Positions 1 to 17,732 of a stretch of 64,000 nt of DNA are shown here, one piece after another (within the stretch, counting starts at the first letter, position 1; every line of letters begins with the position of its first letter). The translations under genes and the position numbers were made by a program. The notes under the pieces are model-generated. The model saw nothing but the letters and a program-made list of their open reading frames with translations. It made no database searches and had not been told where the DNA came from. The DNA lies in contig OX393550.1 in assembly GCA_947650365.1 (NCBI GenBank), positions 117,053,515-117,117,514 of the forward strand, written 5' to 3'. This DNA is from Chamaelirium japonicum (lineage: Eukaryota > Streptophyta > Magnoliopsida > Liliales > Melanthiaceae).

Positions 1-1890
1 TTTCTCAAGACCCCCACCCGATAACCATAAGTAAATTATATACAAATTGATCACCTTTACCAAAATATCCTTTAAGAGCCTCACCCTTTGTCTCCCTATT
101 TTTGGGATTGCTACCAGACTATCTATATATGGGGAGCCAAAATCGCTCCCTATTTCTCAAGACCCCAACCCGATAACTATAAGTAAATTATGAACAATCG
201 AGCAGTCATCCGTATGACATCCTCTAAAAGCCTCGTCTTATGTCTCTCTATTTTTTGGATCGCTCCCAGACTCCCTATATTCGAGGAGTCAAAATCGTTC
301 CTTATTTTTTTAGGGCCTTCACCCAATAATCATATGTAAATTATATACAAATCGAGCACTCCTCCCAAAATACCCTCCATGAGTCTCACCATATGCCTTT
401 CTATTTTTGGGATCACTATCAGACTCTATACATTTAGGGAGCCAAAATTGCTCTATATTTTCTTAGGATCCTACCAGACAACCATAATGAAATTATATCC
501 AAATCCAGTACTCCTCTCTAAAACACCCTCTAAGAGCCTCACCATATGATTCCATATGTTAGGGATCGCTACCATACTCTATATTTAGGGAGCCAAAATC
601 GCTCGCTATTTTCTCAAGACTACCTATATTTAGGGGGCCAAAATAGTTCTATTTTTTATTAGGACCCCCACCCGATAAACATAAGTAAATTATATACAAA
701 TCGAGCACTCCTTTCGAAACCCCCTCTTAGAGCCTCGCAATATGTTTCTTTTTTTTTAGTATCACTATCAGACTCCCTATATTTAGTGAACCAAAATCGC
801 TCCCTATTTTCTCAGAACCCCAACCTGACAATCATAAGTAAATTATATATAAATCAAGCACACTTTTCTAAAACACCCTCCAAGAGCCTCACCAAGCGAC
901 TCCCTATTTTTGTGATCATGATTGGACTCCCTACATTTGGGGAGCAAAAATCGCCTCCTTTTCTCTCACGACCCTCACGTGACAACTATTAGTAAATTAT
1001 ATATATACAAACGAACACTACTCTCCAAAATACCCTCCAAAAACCTCAGTATGTAGCTCTTTATTTTCTTGATCACTACCAGACTCCATATATTTGGGGA
1101 GCCAAAACCGTTCCCTATTTTCTCAGAACCCCCCAATGACAACCATAAATGAATTATAAATGAATAGAGTACTCCTCCCCAAAATACCCTCCAAAAGCCT
1201 CGTCATGTGCCTCCCTATTTTTGAGATCTCTACAAAATAACCTATATTTAGGGAGCTATATACAAATCGAGTACTCCTCTTCAAAACATCCTCTTAGTGC
1301 CTCGCCCTATGTATTCCTATTTTTGGAATCGCTACTAGACTTCCTATATTTAGAGAGCCTAGTTCGCTCCTAATTTACCCGGGACTCTCACCTAACAACC
1401 ATAAATAAATTATATATAAATCGAGCACTCCTTTCCAAAATACCCTCCAAGAGCTAGCCATGTACCTTCCTATATTTGGGATCACTACCAGACTTAATAC
1501 ATTTGGGAAACTAACATTGCTCCCTATTTTTTCGGGACCCCCACCAGACAACCATAAGTAAATTATTAACAAATCGAGCACTCCTCCCCAAAACACCCTA
1601 AAAATGTATCATTATATGCATCCCTATTTTTGGAATCGCTTTCAGATTCATTATATTTGGGGAGCCCAAATCGCTTCCTGTTTTCTCAGGACCCGACAAC
1701 CATAAGTAAATTATATACAAATCAAGTACTCTCATCGTAAACACATTCTAAAAGTCTCGCTATGTGCCTCCATATTTTTGGGATCGCTACCAGACTCCCT
1801 ATATTTGGGGAGCTAAAATTACTCCCTATTTTCTCAGTAACCCCACTCGACAATAATAAGTAAATTATATACAAATCGAGTACTACCCGG
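1..1890. repeat. Degenerate tandem array, about 150-155 bp period
   Basis: About a dozen diverged copies of one unit run head to tail. Each copy carries an A-rich core like CATAAGTAAATTATATACAA, then ACCCTCC and a block near CCTATATTTGGGGAGCC. Cores recur near 30, 180, 330, 485, 680, 835, 985, 1145, 1400, 1555, 1705 and 1855. One copy around 1250 is internally shortened. The period is close to nucleosome-repeat satellite length, but the copies are too diverged for a young satellite. No coding potential is visible; the short minus-strand reading frames here just follow the period. Confidence 0.8.
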
Positions 1891-1920
1891 GGGGATTTAT
1901 CCGACCCTAGATAGTGCAAG

Positions 1921-2070
1921 TAGGCCCAGGTAGGGCTGCGGGTCCCACTGTCATACTCATGGGCCCCAGGTGGAGCTGTGGGTCCCACCATCGTGTTTGT
2001 GGGCCTCAGGTGAGGCTGTGGATTCCACCGTCATGTTTGTGGGCCCCAGACAGGGCTGCGGGTCCCACTG
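1921..2070. repeat. Four-copy 40-bp GC-rich minisatellite
   Basis: Units start near 1921, 1961, 2001 and 2041 and follow the pattern GGCCCCAGGTGGGGCTGTGG then GTCCCACCRTC. The array directly abuts the end of the 150-bp array (short bridge 1891-1920) but is unrelated to it in sequence and much richer in G+C. The last unit is cut off after GGTCCCACTG. Confidence 0.85.
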
Positions 2071-3490
2071 CAAGACGTTAGCCAGATTTGCACCCACATA
2101 AGACAAAAGTATTCCTCACAAATCAATTTTGAATATCAATATTTTGTTTTTCTTCTTCTTCCTCAAGATTATGTTTCTTGATAGGGAGGGCAAAACGATC
2201 TAATAAAATATCCGAGAGGGTTGAATAACAGTCAAATAGGTTTGACTGATGGAATGAGACGGTTTGGTAGGTAAGTCTAATTACGAACAAAATAGGGAGT
2301 CATACTAATTCTCATATTGGTTTGGGGGGATAAGTAAAAAAAACCCTAACTTTTGATCTAGAAATCCAAAAAAATAAACAAAAATACTCATTGGAAAGCT
2401 TGAGATGTGTCGAATCCAATTACACATAATTTAAATATTTTTGATAATCCATTTAATAGCATATTTTTTAAAACAAACAAAACGTCCCTTGCCGAACAAC
2501 CATAGTCCCGACTAACTAGGTATCAAAACCACTCGAAATCAAAAACATTATGCAGCTCTCTCAAGAGTGTACAAGTCTTCGGCAGAAAATATTATCAATC
2601 AACAGGTCCAATAAAACAAAAAACAAAGTTAACAATTGGAAGCTCGTACCATAGTAAATAAAATAAAAAAATTCCCAGATTGCGTTTTATTGATTTTGTT
2701 TGGAACTAGCTTCCAATTGTGAAGCTAGTCCAATAAAATTATTGTGAAGCTAATTCCAATTACTGATCGAATGAATTCGAATGGTCCACTATATATGTTA
2801 GGTCTACTTAACCCTTTTATAAGCCTACTCACGGGCTTGCTCACGAGCCCTAAACAAGCATGTTCGTGAGCCCAACCGAGCCAAGCTTAGGTCTGCCTAA
2901 GCTTGGCTCATTTATTAAACGAGCCAGTTTGGGCTTGGCTCGATCAGTAATCGAGCGAACTCGAACTCTGCTAGTATTAGGAATTTTTCCTCTTCAACTT
3001 CTGTTATAATCTTTGTTGCTCCATTACAGGGAAGTTCTAAGATACATTTGTTACCTAGTAATTAAAATCCCCCTGTACCTCCCCCATCATCATGGTGGAA
3101 GCAAATACCTGTATACAGAAACAGATATACATGGTAGTTATGGAAAGAACATGGGAATGGGCCCATTGCCAGGGAGTTCCAATTCCCAGGAAAAGAACAG
3201 CCTTACAAGAATCAAATGTTTTCAATTCCGGCGAACAGAACAAGAAGACGGTGATCACCCCATGGTCGATGAAACAATAGAATACAATGTAAAACCTAAA
3301 AGATTAACATACCAATTGATCGCATAAACATTTCATTGCCTTTTAACTACATCCCTTATGCTCAAAATTTTCCAGAAACACCAAATTCAAACCGGACTCT
3401 ATAATAGATAACAGTCTAATAGATCACATACATATGCCCTCTAAACCAGTAGCAAATAAATTGAAAAGGTGATTCAGACGTCGTCGCGCA
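2071..3490. other. 3' flank of NRPB4 with GAGC-rich remnant
   Basis: No gene is recognised. Positions 2820-2985 are rich in GAGC/GCTC words in both orientations (CACGAGCCC, GCTTGGCTC, AACGAGCC), a composition typical of decayed ends of plant DNA elements, but I could not define terminal repeats. Around 2640-2770 there is a short inverted repeat built on GGAAGCT and AGCTTCCAATT. The NRPB4 3' UTR should lie in the last few hundred bases before 3490, read leftwards. Confidence 0.4.
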
Positions 3491-10163
<6,673 letters not shown>

Positions 10164-10594
10164 CGTGGCACAGGAATTTTCACTTGAGGGGGCCGAATTA
10201 GTAGTATGCAGACAAGATAGTGTCAGGGAAGAGCAAACTTAGCGGGGTTGTGAACGCCCACTCCGAATAACCTAATCTTTGTCTACACAGAAGAGAAACA
10301 TGAATCAATATTAGAGAGATGAAAAAAAAAAAAAACAGTAACAACACAATTAGCGGCAAAAATTGAGAAGGGAGAAACCATAAAAATCAGATTTTTTTTT
10401 CTATTTTATAAAAATCGGCAGAGCAAATGGTGATTTGTTCCCCCACTGTAACAACACAATTAGAGGCAAAAAGGGGTGAAGGAGGGGGTTTTCGGGAGGG
10501 CGGAAGAGGGATGATGGTCGTTGCGACGAACCCCTGTTGATGCAATCGGCAATGGAGGAGGGAAAGAAGAAGGGATGGAGGTGGAGAGGAGAAG

Positions 10595-10630
<36 letters not shown>

Positions 10631-10790
10631 GCTCACCTTTGACAGAAGATCGCTGCGGGACTTGAAGGCTCGGTCGCACTCGAAGGAGATGGAGAGAAGG
10701 GAGAGGGGACGATGAAGAGAGAGAGAACCAGTTGATGGATGGGTTTATACATCCGATCATCATCGGATTTATACATCCGTCGCTAGGGAG
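10164..10790 (-). promoter_or_regulatory. NRPB4 5' leader and promoter, duplicated TATA
   Basis: Upstream of the ATG at 10163 the gene strand has a CT-rich leader with a (CT)n run (10598-10629 on the plus strand as GA). Farther up are two TATAAA words on the minus strand (plus-strand TTTATA at 10744-10749 and 10768-10773), each inside a near-identical GGRTTTATACATCCG phrase. The spacing would put transcription start near 10.7 kb and give a leader of several hundred bases, possibly with an intron. The TATA role is inference from motif and position only. Confidence 0.45.
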
Positions 10791-10810
10791 ACCCAAAGAC
10801 GTTTTTTTTT

Positions 10811-11381
10811 GGGAAATTTATTTCATACCCCAAAGTCTGTAATTAGGCCCCATCTCCCTATCGTTTCTCATAACTTACTGAACAACCCTTTAATACCAAC
10901 AATGTCCTTTCTTTTGTAGCCCATACCCCAAAGCTCTAACTCAGCAGCATCTTTTGTACCCCCAACCCAATCCAAGGTTTGTTTGAACTTCCTTAGCCCA
11001 AGCCCAATCCGTCCGGTTGATCGGGTTGTGCAGGGTGGGTTCGGGTTAACCATCCAAATTCGGGTTGGGCTCGGGTTTGCCCGCCCAAGTTGCAGCCCTA
11101 CCTGTGCCTTTAAGTACCAGCCAACGGCATGGGGTTTATTTAAGAGTGAGGTGTATTCAAGAGTGCATATAATTGGGGTATATTTAAGGGGGTATGTGTT
11201 TGATTGGGGTATAATCAAGTTGGGGCAAGCCATTTAACTGGGGTGTATTAATGGTGGGGTGTAAGGGGAAAGGGTATTTTTGGGACAGGAATAGGGTATG
11301 AAGAAAAAAAATTTGGGTGTGTTCAAGTTTGTTGGAAATGGGGGCTAATTACAGATTTTTGGGGTATGAATAAAATTTCCC
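10811..11381. mobile_element. MITE with long GGGAAATTT inverted ends (copy 1)
   Basis: The element begins GGGAAATTTATTTCATACCC and ends with the inverse (GGGTATGAATAAAATTTCCC). Terminal inverted repeats are about 50 bp and include CTGTAATTAG. It is flanked by T8-9 on both sides, which fits an 8-9 bp target duplication as in Mutator-like elements. A second family member lies at 54213-54914 and shares the right half closely (CATTTAACTGGGGTGTATT, AAGTTTGTTGGAAATGGGGG). No transposase is encoded. It lies tens of bases upstream of the putative NRPB4 TATA boxes. Confidence 0.8.
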
Positions 11382-11390
11382 TTTTTTTTA

Positions 11391-11696
11391 GGGTTATTTT
11401 GACTTTGCCCCCTAAATTTTGACTTGAATTAGATTTTACCCCCCATTTTCATTAATTAGACTTTACCCCCCAAAACTAACTATTCGGTCAGCTCACCATC
11501 TAAGAGAAAGGAAGAGAAAGGGTGAGCTGACGGAAAAGAAATAAAGTTTTGGGGCTGAGCTGACGAAAAAGAAATAAAGTTTTGGGGGCTGAGCTGACGG
11601 AACAGTTAGTTTTGGGGGGGTAAAGTCTCATTAATGAAAAATGGGGGGTAAAGTCTAATTCAAGGCAATATTTGGGGGGAAAAGTCAAAATAACCC
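11391..11696. mobile_element. MITE with approx. 90-bp GGGTTATTTTGAC inverted ends
   Basis: Left end GGGTTATTTTGACTTTGCCC is mirrored by GTCAAAATAACCC at the right end. Inside each arm the phrase GACTTTACCCCCC is repeated, so the arms are themselves internally repetitive. Flanks TTTTTTTA on both sides form an 8-bp duplication. The centre has two tandem copies of GGGGCTGAGCTGACGRAAAAG. It adjoins the neighbouring MITE with only an eight-T tract and one A between them, so one of them landed at the edge of the other. Confidence 0.8.
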
Positions 11697-12842
11697 TTTT
11701 TTTAAAGGTTCTTTTTTTTTTGCATATTACCCCCTACAAATAGTATGTTCAAATAGCATTTTCCTACTTTGAATCCACTTTAAAAGCGATAATTTTGTTG
11801 GCCGTTCCAATTTGAATCCAATTTTTTTTGGGTTATTAACGTTAGCTCCTTAAAAAGATTTTTGTTTAAGGTTAAGGGTGTGTAAAGTTTGAACTTATCG
11901 TTAAGTTCCTATAGTTGGACTTTGGCTAACGCAAGCTCATTCTCACAAGCACATGTAATAATAAAAAAAATTTAATGATAATTTTACCACTACAAATAAA
12001 GTGTAACAATCGTAGCAAAAGAGTAACAATCGGTAAAGAGGAAAAAACTGTTAGTTTTGACTAACGGGGGCTCCGTCTGTCACGCACATATAATAACATA
12101 ATTTTTTAAATAACAATTATAGTCCTATATATAAAGCGTAACAATCATAGCAAAAAAGTAAAAATTGGTAAAAAGTAACAATCTGTTAGCAAAGAGTAAC
12201 AATTTGGTATGGTAAAATGTCTTAATTGTCGATTGATTGTAGCGATGTTTCTCCTCATCTGGTCACTATATGATTATCTTTGTGACAAAAAATATATTAA
12301 ATTATGCGAAACCAAGCTAATTCTATCTCGCTCATAAAGAGTAACAATTAGGTAAAAAAGAGTAATTATCTGGTCGGTTGATATAATAAATTTTGTTTTG
12401 ATTAAAATATACAAAAAAAATTATTGTTTTGTAGTTTTAAATCGAAAATCTAGAGTGATTTCAATTGTTTTTCATGCAAAAAACGGTTTGTGTTAAGTTG
12501 ATGGCAAGATATGTAAATTTAATGAACTTGGGTTGGGTGTTATTGTCATTTTTTTCTATAGAATCCCTCCTAGCCATAGGGGTTCTAAAAAAAAAAACTA
12601 TAAGGGGGTTAAGTGATTTTCACCTCAACTTCAGGGGTTTAAGTGATTTTTATTAATAAACTCGGGCATCGTTCCCGTTTGAAAACAATAATTTTCATGG
12701 GCATTTCATTTTGAATCCACTTTGATAACAGCTGTTTTGTTAGGCGTTCCATTTTGAGTTCACTTTGAAGAGGCAAATTTGTTAGGTTCTCCATTTTGAA
12801 TGAACTCCCCCATCTTGTGGACTTCAAAAAAGTATCCACGAC
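11697..12842. other. AT-rich non-coding DNA with GTAACAATC repeats
   Basis: No gene. From about 12000 to 12370 the words GAGTAACAAT, CGTAGCAAAAGAG and GGTAAAAAGAGTAA recur several times, resembling the GCAAGAGTATCAATT words in the repeat at 54925-55695. The stretch 12580-12660 repeats TTAAGTGATTTT twice. Terminal repeats could not be delimited. Confidence 0.35.
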
Positions 12843-13044
12843 TAGGGGATAGGGGAGTTGGTAAGCAACTGATGCTTTGGTGAGGAGGTTGTGGGTTCAA
12901 TTACCCCCCTGACTTACCCAGGAGTGCGTAGGGAAACTTCCGAGTGGATCATGTGTATTCCCAGTGGGATTAGTCCGAGCCCGAAGTGGGTCCATTGCCT
13001 GAAAGGTTTTGGGATACTCACTGATGTCTAAAGAAAAAAAAAAC
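12843..13044 (+). mobile_element. tRNA-derived SINE
   Basis: The 5' part has RNA polymerase III promoter-like boxes: TTGGTAAGCAACTG (A box-like, 12857-12870) and GGGTTCAATTACCCC (B box-like, from 12893). A tRNA-unrelated body follows, and a short A-rich tail (AAAGAAAAAAAAAA) ends near 13043. ATCCAC occurs just before and just after, a possible short target duplication. It is not a functional tRNA gene: no cloverleaf can be completed. Confidence 0.6.
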
Positions 13045-13127
13045 ATCCACAATACCATTTTTATTTTGAAAATAAATGCAACATCCAGAATACTATTTTT
13101 CTTATTCGGTGCTAACTTGGCTTGGAA

Positions 13128-13183
13128 TCTAATGAACTCGGCATCTGGGATGGCATGGGATGCCAAGTTCATGAGGTTCCAAA
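13128..13183. repeat. Imperfect hairpin around ATGAACT..AGTTCAT
   Basis: The left arm (about 13123-13144) pairs with the right arm (about 13162-13183) at roughly 19 of 22 positions, with GATGCC/GGCATC at the inner edge of the stem. It lies just downstream of the SINE tail. It may be a remnant of a foldback element. Confidence 0.5.
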
Positions 13184-13329
13184 AAAAAATTAGACTGATG
13201 TGGGGTGCGCTTTTCAAAGTTGGCCTACGCTTTGCACAACTTGTGCCCCATGCCTCGCGTCTCTTCTCGCTTACTTTGTTTGTGTGCATGTGCTTATGTG
13301 CGCTTTCACCCCTGTGCGCTTTTGGTCCC

Positions 13330-13510
13330 ATGCCTCGCTTTTTATTGAGTTGTATCGTGTATCACTCTTCATCGAGCTACACCTTGTGGCTTGCACTTCG
13401 CTCTTCATGTCGTGACTTGCACTTCTTTGAGCCACACTTGTGCTTCGCACTTATCTCTTCGTACCGTGTACTTGCTCTGTTACTGCTTATAGGGTCTCAA
13501 CTTTGTTCAG
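13330..13510. repeat. Second copy of the CTTTGAGCC-type repeat
   Basis: The phrases TTGAGTTGTATCG, CTTGCACTTCGCTCTTCATG, TTTGAGCCACACTTGTGCTT and CGCACTTATCTCTTC match the vocabulary of the block in NRPB4 intron 5. The order and spacing are not conserved, so this is an old, shuffled copy. Confidence 0.5.
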
Positions 13511-13789
13511 CTTAATTTGTGAGTTCCAATCAATCTATGAAAAATTACATACAAGTTCTTTATTTTTGAATCGTGGTAGTACTTGCACTTCTAAAGATCA
13601 GTCAAGTGCATTACAATGATTCAAGACTCGACAGTCTATCTCACACCTTTAGTTGCTCACTTGAGAGTTGTGCAATGAGTGGGTTTACAATAGAGTTTCA
13701 CAATCATATCTTTTTGCATGCATTTTCATTGTTTATCGCTTTCACACTTTTTGAGGATTCGACGCGATTATAATTGACTTTCATGTTAG

Positions 13790-15300
13790 GGCAAGCTGAG
13801 ACATACGGTGTACCCGGGATCAAACCAATGTACACTACGCACACGGGAGTCGAGCTCCTCGGTGAGCTCGTGGGGGTCTAGGGGTTAGCGGCCCCTAGTG
13901 GTGGCTCGAGTGGCAATACTCTCGAAACCTAATCAGGATTTAGGTTTTGTACTTGCATGATTTTATCAATTTTGCATGCATTGGTTTTATCGATCATACT
14001 TTTTATCATGTTTTGCACTAATCGGATTTTGGCTTTATCAAAGTCTAGTCGAGAGAATCCAACACTTAGAATTTTTCTAAGCATTGGAAGTCCATACTAA
14101 GCATCCGAACAACTGTTAGGACCCTTAGTATTCTAGGTCATAACAAATGTTTCGACTCCTAGACAAGATCGGACCAAATCACAGTTGTCCAGTCCATTTG
14201 GGATAAAAAGTGCAGGGGCGTCCGATTATTGTTCAGGCACTTAGCCCTAACGTGGGGATATCCTAGGTCTGCAGTCCAAACAACTGTTCAAGTCAAGTTA
14301 GTCCGAATAGTTGTTTGGACGGCTAGTGGCCAGGAAAGGTAGATTCAAGTCAAACTTGCAATCTTGGCCTTTAGATCTTGATCCAAGGGCTGGTTTTGCC
14401 CATCGATTGATCTATGGCATATATATCCTATTCCTCTCTTTTGTTTGTTTGAAAAATCAGAGGAGAATGATTTTTGCTTGGATTTGGTGGATAACCCTTA
14501 AAAGATTTCTCTCCCCTTCCTCCTCCCTACAAGCCCGACCACCAAGGTAAGATCCTATTGACTTGTAAGTTTATTTTTCACCATGTATGTTTTGATTTTT
14601 TTAATTAAAGCTTTGTAATTGTCCTTGTTGGAATATTGATTGAATCCATTTGTTAATGTTTCCTAAGGTTTGTTTTGGTTTCCTCTTTATCTTATCCTTG
14701 TAAATCCCATGTGTTGGGTTCTTTCGAGTGAAGCAGGAGAGGGTCGGGTCTTGACATGTGAAGTGGCAAGAAGAACCCTAATTCTCCTTAGTATGGTGTT
14801 GAGGTTACCCGGCATAATTTCTTTAGGGTCCGTTAGACGAGTTACTTCAGCAAAATAGTCCCTTAAAGGGTGCTACCACCCACAGTGGGATGTGGGTCAC
14901 CTTTGGGCACGTTCAAGCCTTGCGAGGACGATCATTAGTGTCTTCGCATGAGCGAATCACAAGAGTCCAAGCGGCAACTCAGGTGAGCACTAGGGCCATG
15001 TGTGTTGGAGCACCGTGAAGGCGGCCAAGCAAGGAGTATGCGAAGAGCTGAAAGGAACAAAACAGAAGGCAACATGGAGAGGAAGGGTTACTTCGTGTAG
15101 ATCCTGTGTATTCTTGTGTCCAAGTCTGTAACTGAACCTTTTGCTTAGTGGATTACTCTCACCATCCTGCGCGAAGCCGACGAGATTTTTCTCGCGAAAG
15201 GTTTCCTCGTAAAAACATATGTGTGTGCTGTAGTTTATATTCAGAACGCAAGTCTTGTATGCTTATGCCTAGTACTTCATAGAAATCCCTATACTAATCA
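13790..15300. other. LTR-like retrotransposon debris
   Basis: No intact coding region. Near 15120-15220 the text CTGTAACTGAACCTTTTGC, GTGGATTACTCTCACC and TTTCCTCGTAAAAAC resembles the U5 end of plant copia LTRs in composition and phrase order. I could not find matching second ends or a target duplication. Treat as a probable solo or broken LTR on the plus strand. Confidence 0.3.
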
Positions 15301-15529
15301 TCTTTTTCAAGTGATTCAGAGAGAGAACCACCTGACATCTAATCATCATTGCATATAACTTGTAATATTCTGCGCTAAGGAGAGAACTTAGTGACGCTTA
15401 ATTTTAATCTACCAAAACCTAGCATAGTGCCTATCAATCAGGGTGATCGTAGGAGGTAAGAATTTTGTAGAGATCGTCGCGCTCCGGTCATACCTCTCAC
15501 ATGTCCCTCCAAGAGGGATCTATGCGTGG

Positions 15530-15725
15530 TACGTTAATTTCATGCTCTTCATTGAGTCATGCCTCGTGCACCATGCTCTACTCTATACCGAGCCATGAGC
15601 ATCTTGTGATTTGTCATTCGAGCCACATACGCACTTTGTTGATGTTCATTGTGTTAGCTTCCTACGACATTACTCTACCGTTCTATGCCACTAGTTGTAT
15701 CGTTAGCCTCTTCAACTCACGGTTC
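15530..15725. repeat. Third copy of the CTTTGAGCC-type repeat
   Basis: Contains TGCTCTTCATTGAGTCATGC, TATACCGAGCCATGAGC and ends ATCGTTAGCCTCTTCAACTC, closely matching the end phrase CATTAGCCTCTTCAGCTTAC of the NRPB4 intron 5 copy. The shared end suggests a real element boundary at about 5290 and 15720. Confidence 0.5.
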
Positions 15726-15734
15726 TCCATCTAA

Positions 15735-17591
15735 GGTTGTTCCAGTTGTACTGTCGCCCGAGGATCATAACCCTAGTCGGACTTGTCACCAGCATTGTAC
15801 CTTCGTTGTTCCAACTCGATAATAGATGTGGTGCTTTGTGGGGGGAAATATACTCTGGTGGACCAGAGACTAAAGCTCTGATAGTATATGTGGGTATAAT
15901 CCAACCGTGCATACCAATAAGCTATGAATAGAACCTATGTCACAAGTTAGCCTCAGTCACCCAAAGAATCCCCAAGGCCAAAGCCATTTCTACCTCATAA
16001 ATATATGTGAAAGCACTCAAAGAGGCTAAACAATGAACACCTTGTGCTTGCAATCCAACCAACAAATCTTTCTCAAAATCTCTCATGAAATCACATGATG
16101 TGCACAGGAAAAATTTAAGCAAATAGATCTAATCTATGGGTGATGCAAAGGTCGTATGTGATGGGTAGAATCATACACGGCTCTACCTAAATCATTAAGA
16201 AAAGTACACAAAATATTTTTTTAGGTGAAAATCCAACAGAAAAAAATCACCTTAGGCGCGCCCGGACACCCCAAACTACTAAGAGAAACGAATCTACAAC
16301 CACGGAATAGAAATTTACCCTTGAAGCATGTAATACTTCCACAATCTAATCTTTGAGCTTAGCACCGGCAGTCAACGACCACTGCGACAATCCACCTCCC
16401 GACAATCTCAAATTGCCACAATAACTCAAAAAAAAAAAACTCAACTCCTCGCAGTAAGCTTGAGTAGCACATCAGATTCACCAACAATGTTCTTCCCTAG
16501 GAAGACGCAATAAAAAGGAAAAAGAAGAAGAAAAAGATTGTCAAAGAATTCGACACAAAACAACGAGCTCACCTCTTCAATGACAAGAATACCACAAAGT
16601 ATAGATCAAGAAATGGATATTCCTATCAACGAAGAAAATGATGAAGAAAATCAACGATGGAGCCACCGGAACAAAGAAAACTAGGGTTGAAAAGGGTGAG
16701 ATCTTCAACTAGAAGAACATTTCAAAATAATCTCTCATATACTAACCCTAGGGTATAACATGGTTTTTTATAATATTTTGGAGTCAAAGGGTCGTATAAG
16801 ACTTGTTTGGGTTGGATTGGGACAAATTTGCAACAAGTTGGAAATGAATAGCAGAAGAAAACAACCTGGAAATAGTGGGTGCACACCCAAGGGTGAGCAC
16901 CCACCCTGTGCATAGTGTGGTCAAAGTAACACACATTTTTGACCTCCGAGTATCCGAAAAAATTTGAAATAAAATCCCAAAAAATTCCTTAAAAAATTAT
17001 GCACTTATAAATTGATGCATGGATGCAAACTGTCAAAATAATATGAATTGAAAAATATTTTCAAATAACATGCACATAAATTGATGCATGGATACAAACC
17101 GTTAAAATAATGCACGGTAAACCATGAAAAGCCGAAAATGCGCACGGATACACAAAAACAGAATCCTACCAAACTAAAGCCATTTATACTTGAGAAATCC
17201 TAGCCAAAATATATGAAGGAAATTTATAAATGATAGAACTGCCAGATGGCTAAGTGCATTGTCATGATCTACATTGGACATCTACGTATTGTTGTAACTT
17301 GATATTCAGGGCTATGGAAGTATACACATACGAACACAATAACACTTCAAGGACACCCTCTACACAATGTTTGATGGAACACAACTTTAGACAACCAAAG
17401 AGACCACACAAAATATAGTAACAATATCTCCTTTGGCTAATGTTTATGGCAAAACACAACTCACACAAAGAACCATACAAAAATACATTTGTGCTTCTTC
17501 TTTTTGATATAGGATTCTTTACATGGTTTAAAAACACAAAATTCACAAACCTAACAGACTAACTCAACCCAATGAGAACATGAAGTGCCAT
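15735..17591. other. Non-coding, unassigned
   Basis: I see no gene or complete element. Around 17000-17110 the phrase AAATTGATGCATGGATRCAA occurs twice about 70 bp apart with similar surroundings, a small tandem duplication. The rest is AT-rich DNA of probable transposon origin without defined ends. Confidence 0.4.
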
Positions 17592-17732
17592 TGTTAGGAG
17601 ATGACGACTAGGGTTTGGAGAGAATAGAATACTTCTCAATTGAGGGATTGAAGCCCAATATATATGTACATGCATACACACACACACACCCCGACCCGAC
17701 TGTACATAGAATCCGATCCATATACATTAACA
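17592..17732 (-). repeat. 3' LTR of element A
   Basis: On the minus strand it starts TGTTAATGTATATGGATC and ends CATCTCCTAACA (TG...CA). A (CA)n run near 17675-17690 is longer than in the partner LTR. It borders the polypurine tract at 17733-17745. Confidence 0.9.

Noticed and set aside
1..2070. CRISPR-like array
   Set aside because: Repeats are diverged, contiguous and without unique spacers, in plant DNA.
12857..12910. A tRNA gene
   Set aside because: Pol III box-like motifs fit, but arms do not pair; the A tail and body indicate a SINE.
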